A stretch of 64,000 nt of DNA. It comes from Clostridium arbusti SL206 (lineage in GTDB: Bacteria; Bacillota; Clostridia; Clostridiales; Clostridiaceae). The DNA is taken from contig NZ_BAEV01000001.1 of NCBI RefSeq assembly GCF_000246895.1, positions 1 to 64,000 on the forward strand, read 5' to 3'. Below, piece after piece: positions 1 through 10,513 of this stretch (positions are counted from its first letter, which is position 1; each line of letters begins with the position of its first letter). The notes below the pieces were generated by a model, which saw only the letters and a program-made list of their open reading frames with translations, did not search any database and had not been told where the DNA came from. The position numbers were made by a program, and so were the translations under genes.

Positions 1-62
1 TAAATTAAAATAATAATATTTTTATAGTTTTTATATTTTTCAAAATGAGAGGGGATTTTATA

Positions 63-2150
63 ATGAGCAACTTATCAGAAATTTTTGGTTCAAATGTATT
101 CAATGACTCAGTCATGAAGGAACGTCTTCCTAAAACTACATATAAAGCTTATAAAAAAGCAATAGAGAAAGGGCTTGCTCTTGATTTAGCTTCTGCAGAT
201 GTAATAGCTTCTGCAATGAAAGATTGGGCTGTTGAAAAAGGTGCTACTCACTTCACTCACTGGTTTGAGCCATTAACTGGTATTACAGCAGAAAAACATG
301 ACGCTTTCATATCTCCAACTGCAGATGGAAAAGTTATATTAGAGTTTTCTGGTAAAGAATTAATTAAGGGCGAACCAGATGCTTCATCTTTCCCATCAGG
401 TGGAATAAGAGCTACATTTGAGGCAAGAGGTTACACTGCATGGGATATAACATCTCCTGCCTTTGTAAAAGATGGTTCTTTATATATACCAACTGCTTTT
501 GTTTCATATACAGGCGAAGCACTTGATAAAAAGACACCTCTTCTTCGTTCAATGGAAGTTATATCTAAACAAGCTCTTCGTGTTTTAACTGCACTTGGAA
601 ATACTACTACTAAAAAAGTTATAACAACTGTAGGTCCTGAACAAGAATATTTCTTAGTTGATAGAGCATTATATAACAAACGTCAAGATCTTGTATATAC
701 TGGTAGAACATTGTTTGGTGCAAAATCTCCAAAAGGTCAAGAACTTGATGATCATTATTTTGGAACAATAAAGGAAAGAGTTTCTTCTTACATGAAAGAA
801 CTTGACGAAGAACTTTGGAAACTTGGAATTCCAGCTAAAACTAAGCATAATGAAGTTGCTCCTGCACAACATGAATTAGCTCCAATATTTGGAACAACAA
901 ATATTGCAACTGATAACAATCAAGTTACTATGGATCTTATGAAAAAAATTGCATTAAGACATGATTTAGTTTGCCTACTTCATGAAAAACCATTTGCAGG
1001 TATAAATGGATCAGGTAAACATAACAACTGGTCAATTAGTACTGATGATGGTCAAAATCTTCTTGAGCCAGGTACAACACCACACGAAAATACGCAATTT
1101 TTAATATTCTTAACTTCAATTATAAAAGCTGTTGATAAGTATTCAGATTTATTAAGATTATCAGCTGCAAATCCTGGTAATGATCATCGTTTAGGTGCTA
1201 ATGAAGCTCCTCCAGCAATTATATCTATATTCTTAGGTGACCAATTAGAAGATATAATTGAACAACTTGAAAAAGGTACTGCTACTACTTCAAAAACAAG
1301 TGGAAATTTAGCCCTTGGTGCTCTAACACTTCCAGTACTTTTAAAAGATGCAACTGATAGAAACAGAACATCACCATTTGCATTTACAGGAAATAAATTT
1401 GAATTCAGAATGGTACCATCTTCAGGAAATATTTCTGATGCTAATGTTGTATTAAACACAGCTACTGCTGAGGCTCTTTCTGAAGTAGCAGATAGATTAG
1501 AAAAGGCATCTGATAAAAATGCTGAGATTAAAGCTATTCTCACTGAAACTGTTAAAGAACACAAAAAGGTTATATTCAACGGAAATGGTTATTCAGATGA
1601 ATGGATTACTGAAGCTGAAAAAAGAGGTCTTCCAAATGTAAAAACTACTGTTGAAGCCGCAAAAGCTTTAATTGCTGATAAAAACATAGCTTTAATGGAG
1701 AAATATAATGTATTAGATACAACTGAAATGCATGCACGTTATGAAGTTACTCTTGAAAATTATTCAACAACTATAAATATAGAAGCTGAAACAGCACTTT
1801 TAATAGCAAAACGTCAGATTTTACCTTCTGTTATTAAATTTGAAACTAGCTTGGCTGGATCAGTAGCTGCTGTAAAAGCTGCTGGTATAGGTGCTGAAGT
1901 ACAGACAGAATTGCTTTCTGAAGTAGCAGGGTTAGCTACTTCATTAAAGAAAAATATTGCTTCATTAGAAACTTCATTAGAGAAAGCTCAAAGTTTATCT
2001 GGAGATTCTTATGATACTGCTCACTTCTATAAATTCGACGTATTTGAAAAAATGGGTGAATTAAGAGAAGTTGCTGATAAGCTTGAAACTTTAGTAGATA
2101 GAGAATTCTGGCCATTACCATCTTATGGTGAATTATTATTCGGTGTATAA
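63..2150 (+). CDS. glnN: Type III glutamine synthetase (GSIII)
   Basis: ATP-dependent amidation of glutamate to glutamine, a cytosolic oligomeric enzyme. The 695-residue length fits the large GSIII class rather than the ~450-residue GSI. Visible GSIII motifs are [16 protein letters not shown] near residue 115, [10 protein letters not shown] near 192, [10 protein letters not shown] near 315 and [12 protein letters not shown] near 377; these carry the metal- and substrate-binding Glu, His and Asn residues of the fold. I chose the ATG at 63 because GAGAGGGG lies at the right distance before it; a longer reading from 45 starts inside that ribosome binding site. It is monocistronic, with only 62 bp of upstream DNA in the window, so its control region cannot be judged. 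A strong terminator follows directly. Confidence 0.95.
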   Translation: MSNLSEIFGSNVFNDSVMKERLPKTTYKAYKKAIEKGLALDLASADVIASAMKDWAVEKGATHFTHWFEPLTGITAEKHDAFISPTADGKVILEFSGKELIKGEPDASSFPSGGIRATFEARGYTAWDITSPAFVKDGSLYIPTAFVSYTGEALDKKTPLLRSMEVISKQALRVLTALGNTTTKKVITTVGPEQEYFLVDRALYNKRQDLVYTGRTLFGAKSPKGQELDDHYFGTIKERVSSYMKELDEELWKLGIPAKTKHNEVAPAQHELAPIFGTTNIATDNNQVTMDLMKKIALRHDLVCLLHEKPFAGINGSGKHNNWSISTDDGQNLLEPGTTPHENTQFLIFLTSIIKAVDKYSDLLRLSAANPGNDHRLGANEAPPAIISIFLGDQLEDIIEQLEKGTATTSKTSGNLALGALTLPVLLKDATDRNRTSPFAFTGNKFEFRMVPSSGNISDANVVLNTATAEALSEVADRLEKASDKNAEIKAILTETVKEHKKVIFNGNGYSDEWITEAEKRGLPNVKTTVEAAKALIADKNIALMEKYNVLDTTEMHARYEVTLENYSTTINIEAETALLIAKRQILPSVIKFETSLAGSVAAVKAAGIGAEVQTELLSEVAGLATSLKKNIASLETSLEKAQSLSGDSYDTAHFYKFDVFEKMGELREVADKLETLVDREFWPLPSYGELLFGV

Positions 2151-2156
2151 TTAAAT

Positions 2157-2198
2157 AAAAAAGGGCTCCTCATAAATAAATATGAGGAGCCCTTTTTT
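2157..2198 (+). terminator. Intrinsic terminator of glnN
   Basis: A perfect 12-bp stem (GGGCTCCTCATA / TATGAGGAGCCC) flanked by A and T runs begins 7 bases after the glutamine synthetase stop. It reads as a terminator on both strands, but only the plus strand has a gene to stop. Confidence 0.93.
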
Positions 2199-2294
2199 TA
2201 TTTTATGTACTTCTTTTATCTCTACATGAATATATTCTAATAAACAATGGAAAATTTAATTGTTTGAGGATCTGATACAGAGAGGAGAATTAAT

Positions 2295-3173
2295 ATGTCC
2301 CTAATTAATAATACCAGCTCTACATATGAATCCTATATAGAATATAAAAAAAGCTGTGAAAGTAGCTTATATAATAATATTCATTTAAATAATTGTAAAC
2401 ACCAATTACTTATTGAAGAATGTGATTTAGAGTCTATATATAATATCAATAGCTCCTTTAGATATTTTAACTTTACCAAATTGATTCCTATATATAATAT
2501 TAAAAAGAGTTTAGAAAAGAATATGAGAATCATATTTAATGATATATGCTTAAGCAAAGAAATAGGACATGCTGAAAATAAAGTAATTTCTACTCTAAGT
2601 AATCTATATAAAGCTCATTCTGAAGAAACAGATAATCATGTAAAACGTGTAGCTAAATATGCTAAACTATTGTCTCTAAAATACGGTATGTCTAATAGAA
2701 GTTCAGATATAATTAAAATTTCTTCTGTTATGCACGATATTGGAAAACTCGCTGTACCAAATTACATATTAAATAAACCATTCAAATTAACTAAAGAAGA
2801 ATTTGAAATTATAAAAACCCACTCTGAAATTGGATATAACATTTTTAAAAATTCTAATAACATATTATTAAGACTAGGTGCTATCATATCTCTTGAACAT
2901 CATGAAAGATACGATGGTACTGGATATCCTTATGGTATAAAAGGTGATGAGATTCATATTGCTGGAAGAATTATCGCCATAGCTGATGTATTTGACGCCT
3001 TATGCAGTAAAAGAAGCTATAAAGATGCATGGAATATTGATAGTATATTAGATTATTTCAGAGAAAAAAAGGGGACTCACTTTGATCCTTTCTTAACTGA
3101 TATTCTTATTAAAAATATAGATGAAATAATTAACATAAAAATCACCTTATCAAATCATAAAAATATAAGGTAG
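2295..3173 (+). CDS. HD-GYP domain protein, probable c-di-GMP phosphodiesterase
   Basis: A 292-residue protein with a poorly conserved N-terminal ~100 residues and a C-terminal HD-GYP domain (about 105-275). The metal-binding HD pair is visible in MHDIGKLAVP (about 146-155), and the second motif HHERYDGTGYP (about 202-212) contains the GYP signature of c-di-GMP hydrolases. No membrane segment or receiver domain is seen, so the sensory input is probably the short N-terminal region. AGAGAGGAG precedes the ATG at 2295. The gene stands alone between two terminators. Hydrolysis of c-di-GMP is family knowledge; the substrate is not proven by sequence, and some HD-GYP proteins act on cGAMP. Confidence 0.88.
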   Translation: MSLINNTSSTYESYIEYKKSCESSLYNNIHLNNCKHQLLIEECDLESIYNINSSFRYFNFTKLIPIYNIKKSLEKNMRIIFNDICLSKEIGHAENKVISTLSNLYKAHSEETDNHVKRVAKYAKLLSLKYGMSNRSSDIIKISSVMHDIGKLAVPNYILNKPFKLTKEEFEIIKTHSEIGYNIFKNSNNILLRLGAIISLEHHERYDGTGYPYGIKGDEIHIAGRIIAIADVFDALCSKRSYKDAWNIDSILDYFREKKGTHFDPFLTDILIKNIDEIINIKITLSNHKNIR

Positions 3174-3200
3174 TTTTTATTCTATCTACCTTATATTTTT
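3159..3200 (+). terminator. Terminator overlapping the HD-GYP stop codon
   Basis: AAAATATAAGGTAG pairs with CTACCTTATATTTTT across a ~12-base loop. The TAG stop at 3171-3173 lies in the left arm, and a T run follows the right arm. Confidence 0.8.
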
Positions 3201-3207
3201 GTAATTA

Positions 3208-3261
3208 GGCATATGAAAATAAATAGTAAGTCAAAGATGCGACGTATATTTTGAATGTGCC
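3208..3261 (+). repeat. Internally deleted copy (54 bp) of the dispersed palindromic repeat
   Basis: The first ~47 bases match the left end of the full-length copy at 8325, from GGCATATGAAAATAAATA through AAAGATGCGACG and TATTTTGAA. The sequence then jumps to a right end GAATGTGCC. It is flanked on both sides by TTA (3205-3207 and 3262-3264), consistent with a 3-bp target duplication. It lies between the HD-GYP terminator and the proC stop codon, so it interrupts no gene. Confidence 0.8.
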
Positions 3262-3266
3262 TTATA

Positions 3267-4073
3267 CTATTTAGACATATTCTTAGACTTTTCAGTACAT
3301 ACCTTGATTGCTTCAATTAAAGAGCCTCTAAACTTATTTTTTTCTAATGAATACACAGCCTCAATTGTTGTCCCACCAGGTGAACATACTTCATCTTTAA
3401 GTTGTCCAGGATGTTTGCCTGTTTCCAATACCATCTTAGCTGATCCAAGTACTGCCTGTGCAGCCATCTTATATGCTTTTTCTCTAGGTAGTCCTTCAAG
3501 TACTGCTCCATCTCCTAGGGCTTCTATAAACATGTATACAAGAGCTGGCGAAGATCCACTTACACTAGTTACTACATCCATCAATCTTTCTTCCACAATC
3601 TCGGCTTTACCAAAAGATTTAAATATATTAGCTACCAAATCCATTTCTTCATCTTTAACATTTTTATTTCTACACAAGGATGCCATCCCTTCCCCTACAA
3701 GTGCAGGAGTATTTGGCATTGTTCTTATAACTTTTACTTCTTTTCCAAAATACTTTTCTATATCTTTTATGCCTATTCCAGCAGCTATAGATACGATAAC
3801 TGTACTACTCTTAACTAAATTTTTAATCTTATCAATTACATGTACATACTTATTTGGCTTTACTGAAAGAATTAATATATCAGCGAATTCAGCTACCTTT
3901 ATATTATCATTACTAGTTATAATATTAAATTTTTCTTTAACTTCTTGCAGTGATGAATTTGATGGATTACTTACCATTATTTTTTGTGGTGAATAAAGCT
4001 TTGAGGTTACGATACCTCCAATCATAGCCTTAGCCATATTTCCACAACCTATGAATCCTATATTTTTAGTCAT
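3267..4073 (-). CDS. proC: Pyrroline-5-carboxylate reductase
   Basis: Last step of proline synthesis, NAD(P)H reduction of pyrroline-5-carboxylate. The 268-residue protein starts with the Rossmann motif IGFIGCGNMAKAMIGG and carries the family C-terminal signature around SPGGTTIEAV, with the dimer-region block VSGSSPALVYMFIEAL before it. The ATG at 4073 is preceded by GGAGG at 10 bases; a longer reading from 4106 would place that ribosome site inside the coding region. It is transcribed divergently from proBA across about 200 bp, so the three proline genes form one locus with two promoters. Nothing odd is seen. Confidence 0.94.
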   Translation of the reverse strand: MTKNIGFIGCGNMAKAMIGGIVTSKLYSPQKIMVSNPSNSSLQEVKEKFNIITSNDNIKVAEFADILILSVKPNKYVHVIDKIKNLVKSSTVIVSIAAGIGIKDIEKYFGKEVKVIRTMPNTPALVGEGMASLCRNKNVKDEEMDLVANIFKSFGKAEIVEERLMDVVTSVSGSSPALVYMFIEALGDGAVLEGLPREKAYKMAAQAVLGSAKMVLETGKHPGQLKDEVCSPGGTTIEAVYSLEKNKFRGSLIEAIKVCTEKSKNMSK

Positions 4074-4277
4074 TCTAATGCTTCCTCCTATCAATTGAAA
4101 AATCACCTATTGCTGTGATATAATTAACTTAATTATATCATATTTTTTTACAAATTTTGCTTAAGAATTTAAATTATAATATGAGATTTACTATTGATTT
4201 TATACAATTTAACTATTAATATTAATATACGCTAATCGAAAGGATGAAGCTTTATTTGCTTTTATAAAGGTATTGAA

Positions 4278-5087
4278 ATGAAAACTAGAGAAGAACATAT
4301 AGATAACGCTAAGAAAATAGTAGTAAAAGTTGGTACTTCTACACTTACTCACGCGAATGGATTACTAAATTTTGATAGAATAGATAAACTGGCTAGACAA
4401 CTCTCAGACCTTCATAATCAAGGTAAAGATGTTGTATTAGTAACTTCTGGTGCTATTGGTGTTGGTGCTGCAAAACTCGGCATAAAATCCCGACCTGAAA
4501 CTATACCTGAAAAGCAAGCAGCTGCTGCAATTGGCCAAGGGATTTTACTCCATATATATGAAAAATTCTTTTCAGAATATGGTCAAATAGTGGCCCAAAT
4601 CTTACTTACAAAAGACGATATAAATAATAAGACAAGATATAATAATGCTAAAAATACCTTTGATGAGCTTTTAAATCAAGGGGTTATACCTATAGTAAAT
4701 GAGAATGATGCAATTGCTATCCATGAAATAAAATTTGGAGATAACGATACATTATCAGCTTTAGTTTCAAGTATAATTGATGCTGATCTTCTTATATTAC
4801 TTTCAGATATTAACGGTTTATATGACTCAGATCCTCGCTCAAATAAAGATGCTAAACTTATATCTCATGTAGATGAAATTACAAAGAAAATTGAAAGTTT
4901 TTGCGGTGGTTCTGGTTCAAAACTAGGAACCGGAGGTATGTATACTAAAATAAAAGCTGCAAAAATTGCAGTATCTAATGGAGTATCAATGATAATTGCA
5001 AATGGTGCTGATGACAATATAATAAAGGACATAATTTCTAACAAGGAAGTAGGCACTCTTTTCTCCGCAGAAAAACAAACTATATAA
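4278..5087 (+). CDS. proB: Glutamate 5-kinase
   Basis: First step of proline synthesis, phosphorylation of glutamate on the gamma carboxyl. The 269-residue amino-acid-kinase fold shows [11 protein letters not shown] near the N terminus, VTSGAIGVG near residue 57, IVNENDAI and FGDNDTLSA around 138-158, and GTGGMYTKI near 217. It is a short form without the C-terminal PUA domain of the E. coli enzyme, as is common in clostridia. It lies 17 bp before proA, which has its own GGAGG, so the two form a proBA operon. Feedback inhibition by proline acts on this enzyme family in general. Confidence 0.95.
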   Translation: MKTREEHIDNAKKIVVKVGTSTLTHANGLLNFDRIDKLARQLSDLHNQGKDVVLVTSGAIGVGAAKLGIKSRPETIPEKQAAAAIGQGILLHIYEKFFSEYGQIVAQILLTKDDINNKTRYNNAKNTFDELLNQGVIPIVNENDAIAIHEIKFGDNDTLSALVSSIIDADLLILLSDINGLYDSDPRSNKDAKLISHVDEITKKIESFCGGSGSKLGTGGMYTKIKAAKIAVSNGVSMIIANGADDNIIKDIISNKEVGTLFSAEKQTI

Positions 5088-5104
5088 AATATGGAGGCTA
5101 TTAG

Positions 5105-6361
5105 ATGAATATTAACGATTATGTAACTGAAAAAGCTCAAAGTGCTAGTTTGGCCGCACATAAACTTAGTAGTGAAGATACTAACATAAAAAATAATGCC
5201 TTAATTGATATGGCTAAAGCTCTTGAAAATAATACAGATAGTATTTTAAAAGCAAATAACATTGATGTAAAAAATGCTAAAAAATTAGGAATGGCTACAA
5301 CTCTTATAGACAGATTATCTTTAAATGAAAAGAGAATAATTTCTATGGCCGATGGTTTAAGAAATGTAGCTGCTCTACCTGATCCAATAGGTGAAGTTAC
5401 ACATATGTGGAAAAGGCCAAATGATCTTCGTATAGGTAGCGTCCGCGTACCACTTGGTACAATAGGTATAATTTATGAATCAAGACCAAATGTAACAGTT
5501 GATGCTGCAGCTCTATGTCTTAAAAGTGGCAATTCTGTTATATTAAGAGGTGGCAGCGAGGCTATTAATTCTAATTTAGAGATATACAGAATAATTAATG
5601 ATGCTGCAATTAAAGCAGGTCTTCCAAAAGGCTCCATTGAATTTATAGACATAACTGAAAGAGAAGCGGTAACTGTACTCATGAAACTTAACAAGTATGT
5701 GGATGTAATTATTCCAAGAGGTGGTGCTGGTTTAATTAACAATGTTGTAAACAACTCAACCGTACCTGTTATTCAAACTGGAGTTGGTAACTGCCATGTC
5801 TATGTGCACAGTGATGCTGATTTAAAAATGGCTGAGGATATAATAGTAAATGCTAAAACTCAAAGGCCTTCTGTTTGTAATGCTATGGAAACATTACTTG
5901 TAAATAAATCTGTAGCAGAAGAATTTCTACCTAAACTCGGCAATACACTAAAAACTTTAGGTGTTGAATTAAGAGGATGTAAAGAAACTCAAAGGATACT
6001 TTCTTACGCAAATCCTGCTTCTGAAGAAGACTATAAAATAGAATTCTTAGATTTAGTTCTAGCGATAAAGGTAGTAGATTCTTTAGATGAAGCTTTAGAT
6101 CATATCTATAAGTACAGTACAAAGCATTCTGAATCCATAATAACAAACAACTATGAAGTCTCTCAGCGTTTCTTAAAAGAAGTGGATTCAGCTGCAGTTT
6201 ATGTAAATGCCTCTACAAGGTTCACAGATGGAGGAGAATTTGGATTTGGAGCAGAGATTGGTATAAGTACTCAGAAACTTCACGCAAGAGGTCCTATGGG
6301 CTTAAACGAATTAACAACTATAAAATATATAATATATGGTAATGGACAAATAAGAAAATAA
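5105..6361 (+). CDS. proA: Glutamate-5-semialdehyde dehydrogenase (gamma-glutamyl phosphate reductase)
   Basis: Reduces gamma-glutamyl phosphate to glutamate semialdehyde with NADPH. The 418-residue protein has the aldehyde dehydrogenase fold: PLGTIGIIYESRPNVT in the cofactor region and the catalytic cysteine at residue 258 in QRPSVCNAMETLL. The C-terminal block AEIGISTQKLHARGPMGL is the family signature. It is second in proBA and likely works in a complex with the kinase to channel the labile acyl phosphate (family knowledge). GGAGG is present before the ATG and a terminator follows. Confidence 0.95.
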   Translation: MNINDYVTEKAQSASLAAHKLSSEDTNIKNNALIDMAKALENNTDSILKANNIDVKNAKKLGMATTLIDRLSLNEKRIISMADGLRNVAALPDPIGEVTHMWKRPNDLRIGSVRVPLGTIGIIYESRPNVTVDAAALCLKSGNSVILRGGSEAINSNLEIYRIINDAAIKAGLPKGSIEFIDITEREAVTVLMKLNKYVDVIIPRGGAGLINNVVNNSTVPVIQTGVGNCHVYVHSDADLKMAEDIIVNAKTQRPSVCNAMETLLVNKSVAEEFLPKLGNTLKTLGVELRGCKETQRILSYANPASEEDYKIEFLDLVLAIKVVDSLDEALDHIYKYSTKHSESIITNNYEVSQRFLKEVDSAAVYVNASTRFTDGGEFGFGAEIGISTQKLHARGPMGLNELTTIKYIIYGNGQIRK

Positions 6362-6383
6362 TCGATGAATAACTAATTTAAAG

Positions 6384-6427
6384 AATGTACATAGATTTTG
6401 CCCAAATTAACCCTATGTACATTTTTT
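6384..6427 (+). terminator. Terminator after proBA
   Basis: AATGTACATAG and CTATGTACATT form an 11-bp stem with an 18-base loop, followed by TTTTTTAAG. It lies 23 bases after the proA stop, and the A-rich left side could also serve the facing asnS transcript. Confidence 0.85.
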
Positions 6428-6529
6428 AAGTTCTTTTTATTATATAATTATTTATTATTGCTGTATTCTCTAAAAGTATTTAGTGTTAAACAATACTATC
6501 TAACTATCAACATCTTTCATAAATATAAT

Positions 6530-7921
6530 CTAAAATTCTGCTGAACCTGTAGTTCTTGGGAAAGGTATTACATCTCTTATATTAGCCATACCAGTTATAT
6601 ACATTATAATTCTTTCAAATCCTAATCCAAAACCAGCATGCTTTGTTTCTCCATATTTTCTAAGTTCTAAATACCACCAGTAATCCTCTTTATTAAGTCC
6701 TAACTCTTTCATTCTCTTTTCAATAACTTCTAATCTCTCTTCTCTTTGACTTCCCCCTATAATTTCTCCAACTCCTGGAACAAGAAGGTCTGCTGCTGCT
6801 ACAGTTTTATTGTCATCATTCATTCTCATATAAAAAGCCTTTATGTCTTTTGGATAATCTGTTACAAATAGAGGTTTTTTAAATACTTTCTCAGTTAAAT
6901 ATCTCTCATGTTCAGTTTGAAGATCAATTCCCCATTCAACATCGTAATCAAACTTTTCTTTGGATTTTTTTAGTATATCTATTGCTTCAGTATAAGTTAT
7001 TCTTCCAAAGTCTGAATTTACTACATTTTGTAGCCTATCAAAAAGAGTTTTATCCACAAACTTATTAAAAAATTCCATTTCTTCTGGCGCATTTTTCATA
7101 ACATAATTTATAACATACTTCACCATTTCCTCTGCAAGTACCATATCATCATGAAGATCTGCAAATGCTATTTCAGGCTCAATCATCCAAAATTCAGCTA
7201 CATGTCTAGCAGTATATGAATTTTCTGCTCTAAAAGTAGGTCCAAAAGTATATACATTTCTAAAAGCTAGAGCAAAAGTTTCAGCTGAAAGTTGACCACT
7301 TACAGTAAGATTGGTTTCTTTTCCAAAGAAATCTTTAGTATAGTCTACTTCTCCATATTCGTCTTTAGGTATATTTTTTAAATCTAAAGTAGTCAACCTA
7401 AACATTTCCCCTGCCCCCTCACAATCACTCCCTGTAATTATAGGTGTATTAGCATACACAAATCCTCTGTCTTGAAAAAATTTGTGTATTGCAAAAGCAG
7501 CTAATGAACGTACTCTAAATACTGCTGAAAATGTATTACTTCTTGGTCTTAAATGTGCAATTGTTCTTAAATATTCTAATGTATGTCTTTTCTTTTGGAG
7601 AGGATAATCAACGCTAGAGTTTCCCTCTATAACAATATGTTTTGCGTGTATTTCAAAAGGCTGTTTTGCTTCTGGAGTTAACGTTACAACCCCAACTATA
7701 CTTAATGAAGAACTTATAGCAATTTTACATATTTCTTTGAAATTCTTCAAATCATTTTCAAATACAACTTGAACATTTTTAAAAAAGCTTCCATCATTTA
7801 GCTCTATAAAACCAAAAGCATTTGATGCTCTTACGGTCCTTACCCATCCAGATAATTTTATTTCTTTTCCCTTATAATCTTCCGTTTGCCTAAAAAGCTT
7901 TTTTACAAGCACATTTTCCAT
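6530..7921 (-). CDS. asnS: Asparaginyl-tRNA synthetase
   Basis: Class IIb synthetase that charges tRNA-Asn. The 463-residue protein has an N-terminal OB fold ([12 protein letters not shown], about 22-33), then the class II core with motif 2 around [17 protein letters not shown] and motif 3 near the C terminus in [13 protein letters not shown]. The sequence ends [15 protein letters not shown], typical for AsnRS. The start at 7921 follows GGAGG at 7 bases; an upstream reading from 7981 adds residues that include the ribosome site. It faces proBA and is next to asnB, so both Asn-related genes flank one intergenic region. No T-box motif is visible upstream. Confidence 0.95.
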   Translation of the reverse strand: MENVLVKKLFRQTEDYKGKEIKLSGWVRTVRASNAFGFIELNDGSFFKNVQVVFENDLKNFKEICKIAISSSLSIVGVVTLTPEAKQPFEIHAKHIVIEGNSSVDYPLQKKRHTLEYLRTIAHLRPRSNTFSAVFRVRSLAAFAIHKFFQDRGFVYANTPIITGSDCEGAGEMFRLTTLDLKNIPKDEYGEVDYTKDFFGKETNLTVSGQLSAETFALAFRNVYTFGPTFRAENSYTARHVAEFWMIEPEIAFADLHDDMVLAEEMVKYVINYVMKNAPEEMEFFNKFVDKTLFDRLQNVVNSDFGRITYTEAIDILKKSKEKFDYDVEWGIDLQTEHERYLTEKVFKKPLFVTDYPKDIKAFYMRMNDDNKTVAAADLLVPGVGEIIGGSQREERLEVIEKRMKELGLNKEDYWWYLELRKYGETKHAGFGLGFERIIMYITGMANIRDVIPFPRTTGSAEF

Positions 7922-8324
7922 CTTTCTTCCTCCTATAAAACTTTTATTTATAAATAAAAGACCTTCCCCTAACAATATCAAGGAGCGAAAGGCTAATTTA
8001 CATTATTATATTAATTATAACAAAAATAATAACTATATATTAAAATACATAAGTATTTTACTTATTAATATACTACTTTCCAGATATTAATCATAATTAT
8101 ACTTATTTTCATAATAATAATTAATGTAACTTATCTATAGCTATTATTAACATATTTCTAATTTAATAAGCTTATTTACACGAAAATTATAATATTTGAT
8201 TTAGTATATGTCAACTATTTACCTATATTACCATGTATTTATAACACAAATTGAAATACTAATTTCACTCTATTTTAATTGGCATACTTTGCAATTTATT
8301 ACAATATGATTAAATTATTCCTAA
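7922..8324. other. Intergenic region upstream of asnS, no gene seen
   Basis: About 400 AT-rich bases between asnS and the palindromic repeat. It must contain the asnS promoter. The only structure noticed is a self-complementary CTTTTATTTATAAATAAAAG stretch just upstream of the asnS ribosome binding site. No coding frame with a ribosome site was found. Confidence 0.5.
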
Positions 8325-8481
8325 GGCATATGAAAATAAATAGTAAGTCAAAGATGCGACGGATATTTTGAAGTCTACAAGGAAACGGGTTCTGAGGATA
8401 GTGAGCTATCTGAGGGTTCTGTTGACGTAGTAGGATTCAAAATAGACTAGCATACTGACTAGTTATTTATTTGAATATGCC
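8325..8481 (+). repeat. Full-length dispersed palindromic repeat (157 bp, MITE-like)
   Basis: Ends GGCATATGAAAATAAATA and, inverted, GGCATATTCAAATAAATA form imperfect terminal inverted repeats of about 20 bp. TAA flanks both ends (8322-8324 and 8482-8484). The interior folds further: TATTTTGAA pairs with TTCAAAATA, and GATAG with CTATC, around GGGTTCTGAGGATAG. There is no open reading frame, so it is non-autonomous. It matches the copy at 55002-55159 in inverted orientation over its whole length and the partial copies at 3208 and 24964. It lies about 150 bp upstream of asnB. Confidence 0.85.
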
Positions 8482-8631
8482 TAAACTACAATTTCAGTCC
8501 TTAATTAAATAAATTAGTATCCTTTCAATTTTAGCTTATATTTTAAAATATCATTTTATTCATCGTAACTTATATTCAATGTGTATCATACACTATACTG
8601 TGTATTATTAATGATAATGGAGATTGATATA

Positions 8632-10473
8632 ATGTGTGGAATTGCTGGCTTTGTTAATTTCAAAGAAAATATTTTATATAATAAATATATTATTGAAAAC
8701 ATGACAGATACTTTAAAACAAAGGGGACCTGATGAATTAGGCTACTATTTTTCGAAACATACTCTTTTAGGTCATAGGAGATTAGTAGTTGTTGATCCAG
8801 CGGGTGGAAAACAACCTATGATTAAAACTATAAACAACAATAAATTTGTATTAGTATATAATGGAGAACTATATAATACGGAAGATGTAAGAAAAACTCT
8901 TATAAAAGAAGGTTATGTATTTGATTCCTACTCTGATACAGAAGTACTATTAACTGCTTATATTCATTGGGGATATAAATGTGTAGAGTACATTAATGGA
9001 ATCTATGCTTTTGGAATTTGGGATGAACGAAACAGAAGCCTATTCTTAGCAAGAGATCCACTTGGCGTTAAACCCTTATTTTATACTATAAAGAACAATT
9101 CACTTATATTCGGTTCAGAGATAAAAACATTACTTGCTCATCCAGATGTAAAACCTATATTAGACAAAGACGGTCTAACCGAAATATTTGGTCTTGGACC
9201 AGGCCGTGCTACAAATAGTGGTGTCTTTAAAGACATACATGAGTTACCACCAGCATATTGCGCAATATTTACCCCTTATGGATTAAAACTTGAAGAATAT
9301 TGGAAATTAAAGAGTGAACCCCATAAAGAGAATGCAGAAGAAACAGCTGAACATTTAAAAAGTTTATTATCAGATGCAGTAAAAAGACAGCTTGTTTCAG
9401 ATGTACCCGTAGGTACTTTTTTATCTGGTGGTTTGGACTCAAGTGCAATTTCTGCTTTTACAGCTGAAGAATTTAAAAAACAAGGTAAAATCTTAGATAC
9501 TTATTCAATAGACTATGAAGACAACTCAAAATACTTCAAAGCAAATGAATTTCAACCTAACTCTGATAGTGAATGGGCAATAAAGATGCATAAATTTTTA
9601 GGTAGTAATCACCATAGCATAGTGAATAGCAATGAAGATTTAGCTGAATCCCTAGTAAATGCAGTAAAAGCTAATGATTTACCTGGAATGGCAGATATAG
9701 ATTCTTCCTTATATCTTTTCTGTAAAGCTGTAAGAAGGGAGAAGACTGTTACTTTATCTGGAGAATGTGCTGACGAAATATTTGGTGGATATCCTTGGTA
9801 CAGACGACCAGAAGATATAAATGCTAATACCTTTCCATGGTCAAAATCCGTAGGTGAAAGAACTAAAATATTAAGTGGAGACCTAAAAAATATTGATCTT
9901 GATAGTTTTGTAAAAGGTCATTATGAAAATACTTTAAAGCAAGTTCCTACGCTTGATGGAGAAAATAAGTATGAGCATAGAATGAGAGAGCTATTTTATC
10001 TAAATATGAAGTGGTTTATGATTACCTTACTGACAAGAAATGATCGTATGAGTATGGCAAATAATTTAGAGGTAAGAATACCTTTTGCAGATTATAGATT
10101 AGTACAATATGCTTTTAATATTCCCTCAGAAATACGTTTTTATGGAAATAGAGAAAAAGGTATACTAAGAAAGGCCATGGAAGGAATTCTTCCTAATGAT
10201 ATTATTTATAGAAAAAAGAGCCCTTATCCTAAAACTCATAATCCTAAGTATACTAAAATAGTACAAAAATGGCTCAATAATATTTTAGATGACCCTAATT
10301 CACCTATACTTCAATTAATTGATGTATCTGTAGTAAGAGAAATTGCTGCCACCGGAGGTAATTCTTATACTAAACCATGGTATGGTCAACTTATGACAGG
10401 TCCTCAACTCATAGCTTATCTTATTCAAGTAGATACTTGGTTAAAATTATATAATGTAGATATACAAATTTAA
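8632..10473 (+). CDS. asnB: Asparagine synthase, glutamine-hydrolysing (class B)
   Basis: Transfers glutamine amide nitrogen to aspartate with ATP. The reading frame must start at the ATG at 8632 because processed AsnB exposes Cys2 as the glutaminase nucleophile, and the protein begins MCGIAGFVNF; GGAG lies about 9 bases upstream. Glutaminase domain about 1-210 (RGPDE near 32, YNGELYN near 77), then the synthetase domain with the PP-loop SGGLDSSAIS near residue 265 and SGECADEIFGGYPWY near 377. The length of 613 residues is normal. It is monocistronic, preceded by the palindromic repeat and followed by a shared terminator. Confidence 0.95.
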   Translation: MCGIAGFVNFKENILYNKYIIENMTDTLKQRGPDELGYYFSKHTLLGHRRLVVVDPAGGKQPMIKTINNNKFVLVYNGELYNTEDVRKTLIKEGYVFDSYSDTEVLLTAYIHWGYKCVEYINGIYAFGIWDERNRSLFLARDPLGVKPLFYTIKNNSLIFGSEIKTLLAHPDVKPILDKDGLTEIFGLGPGRATNSGVFKDIHELPPAYCAIFTPYGLKLEEYWKLKSEPHKENAEETAEHLKSLLSDAVKRQLVSDVPVGTFLSGGLDSSAISAFTAEEFKKQGKILDTYSIDYEDNSKYFKANEFQPNSDSEWAIKMHKFLGSNHHSIVNSNEDLAESLVNAVKANDLPGMADIDSSLYLFCKAVRREKTVTLSGECADEIFGGYPWYRRPEDINANTFPWSKSVGERTKILSGDLKNIDLDSFVKGHYENTLKQVPTLDGENKYEHRMRELFYLNMKWFMITLLTRNDRMSMANNLEVRIPFADYRLVQYAFNIPSEIRFYGNREKGILRKAMEGILPNDIIYRKKSPYPKTHNPKYTKIVQKWLNNILDDPNSPILQLIDVSVVREIAATGGNSYTKPWYGQLMTGPQLIAYLIQVDTWLKLYNVDIQI

Positions 10474-10476
10474 ATT

Positions 10477-10508
10477 AAAAGCTGGTAGCAAATTGCTATC
10501 AGCTTTTA
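10477..10508. terminator. Bidirectional terminator between asnB and rubredoxin
   Basis: AAAAGCTGGTAGCAA pairs with TTGCTATCAGCTTTT (one G-T pair) around a two-base loop. A runs and T runs on both sides serve asnB on the plus strand and the rubredoxin gene on the minus strand. Confidence 0.9.
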
Positions 10509-10513
10509 ATCAT

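Noticed and set aside
3304..3996. Long (230-codon) plus-strand frame opposite proC
   Set aside because: A shadow of proC; the proC protein carries all family motifs and this frame resembles nothing.
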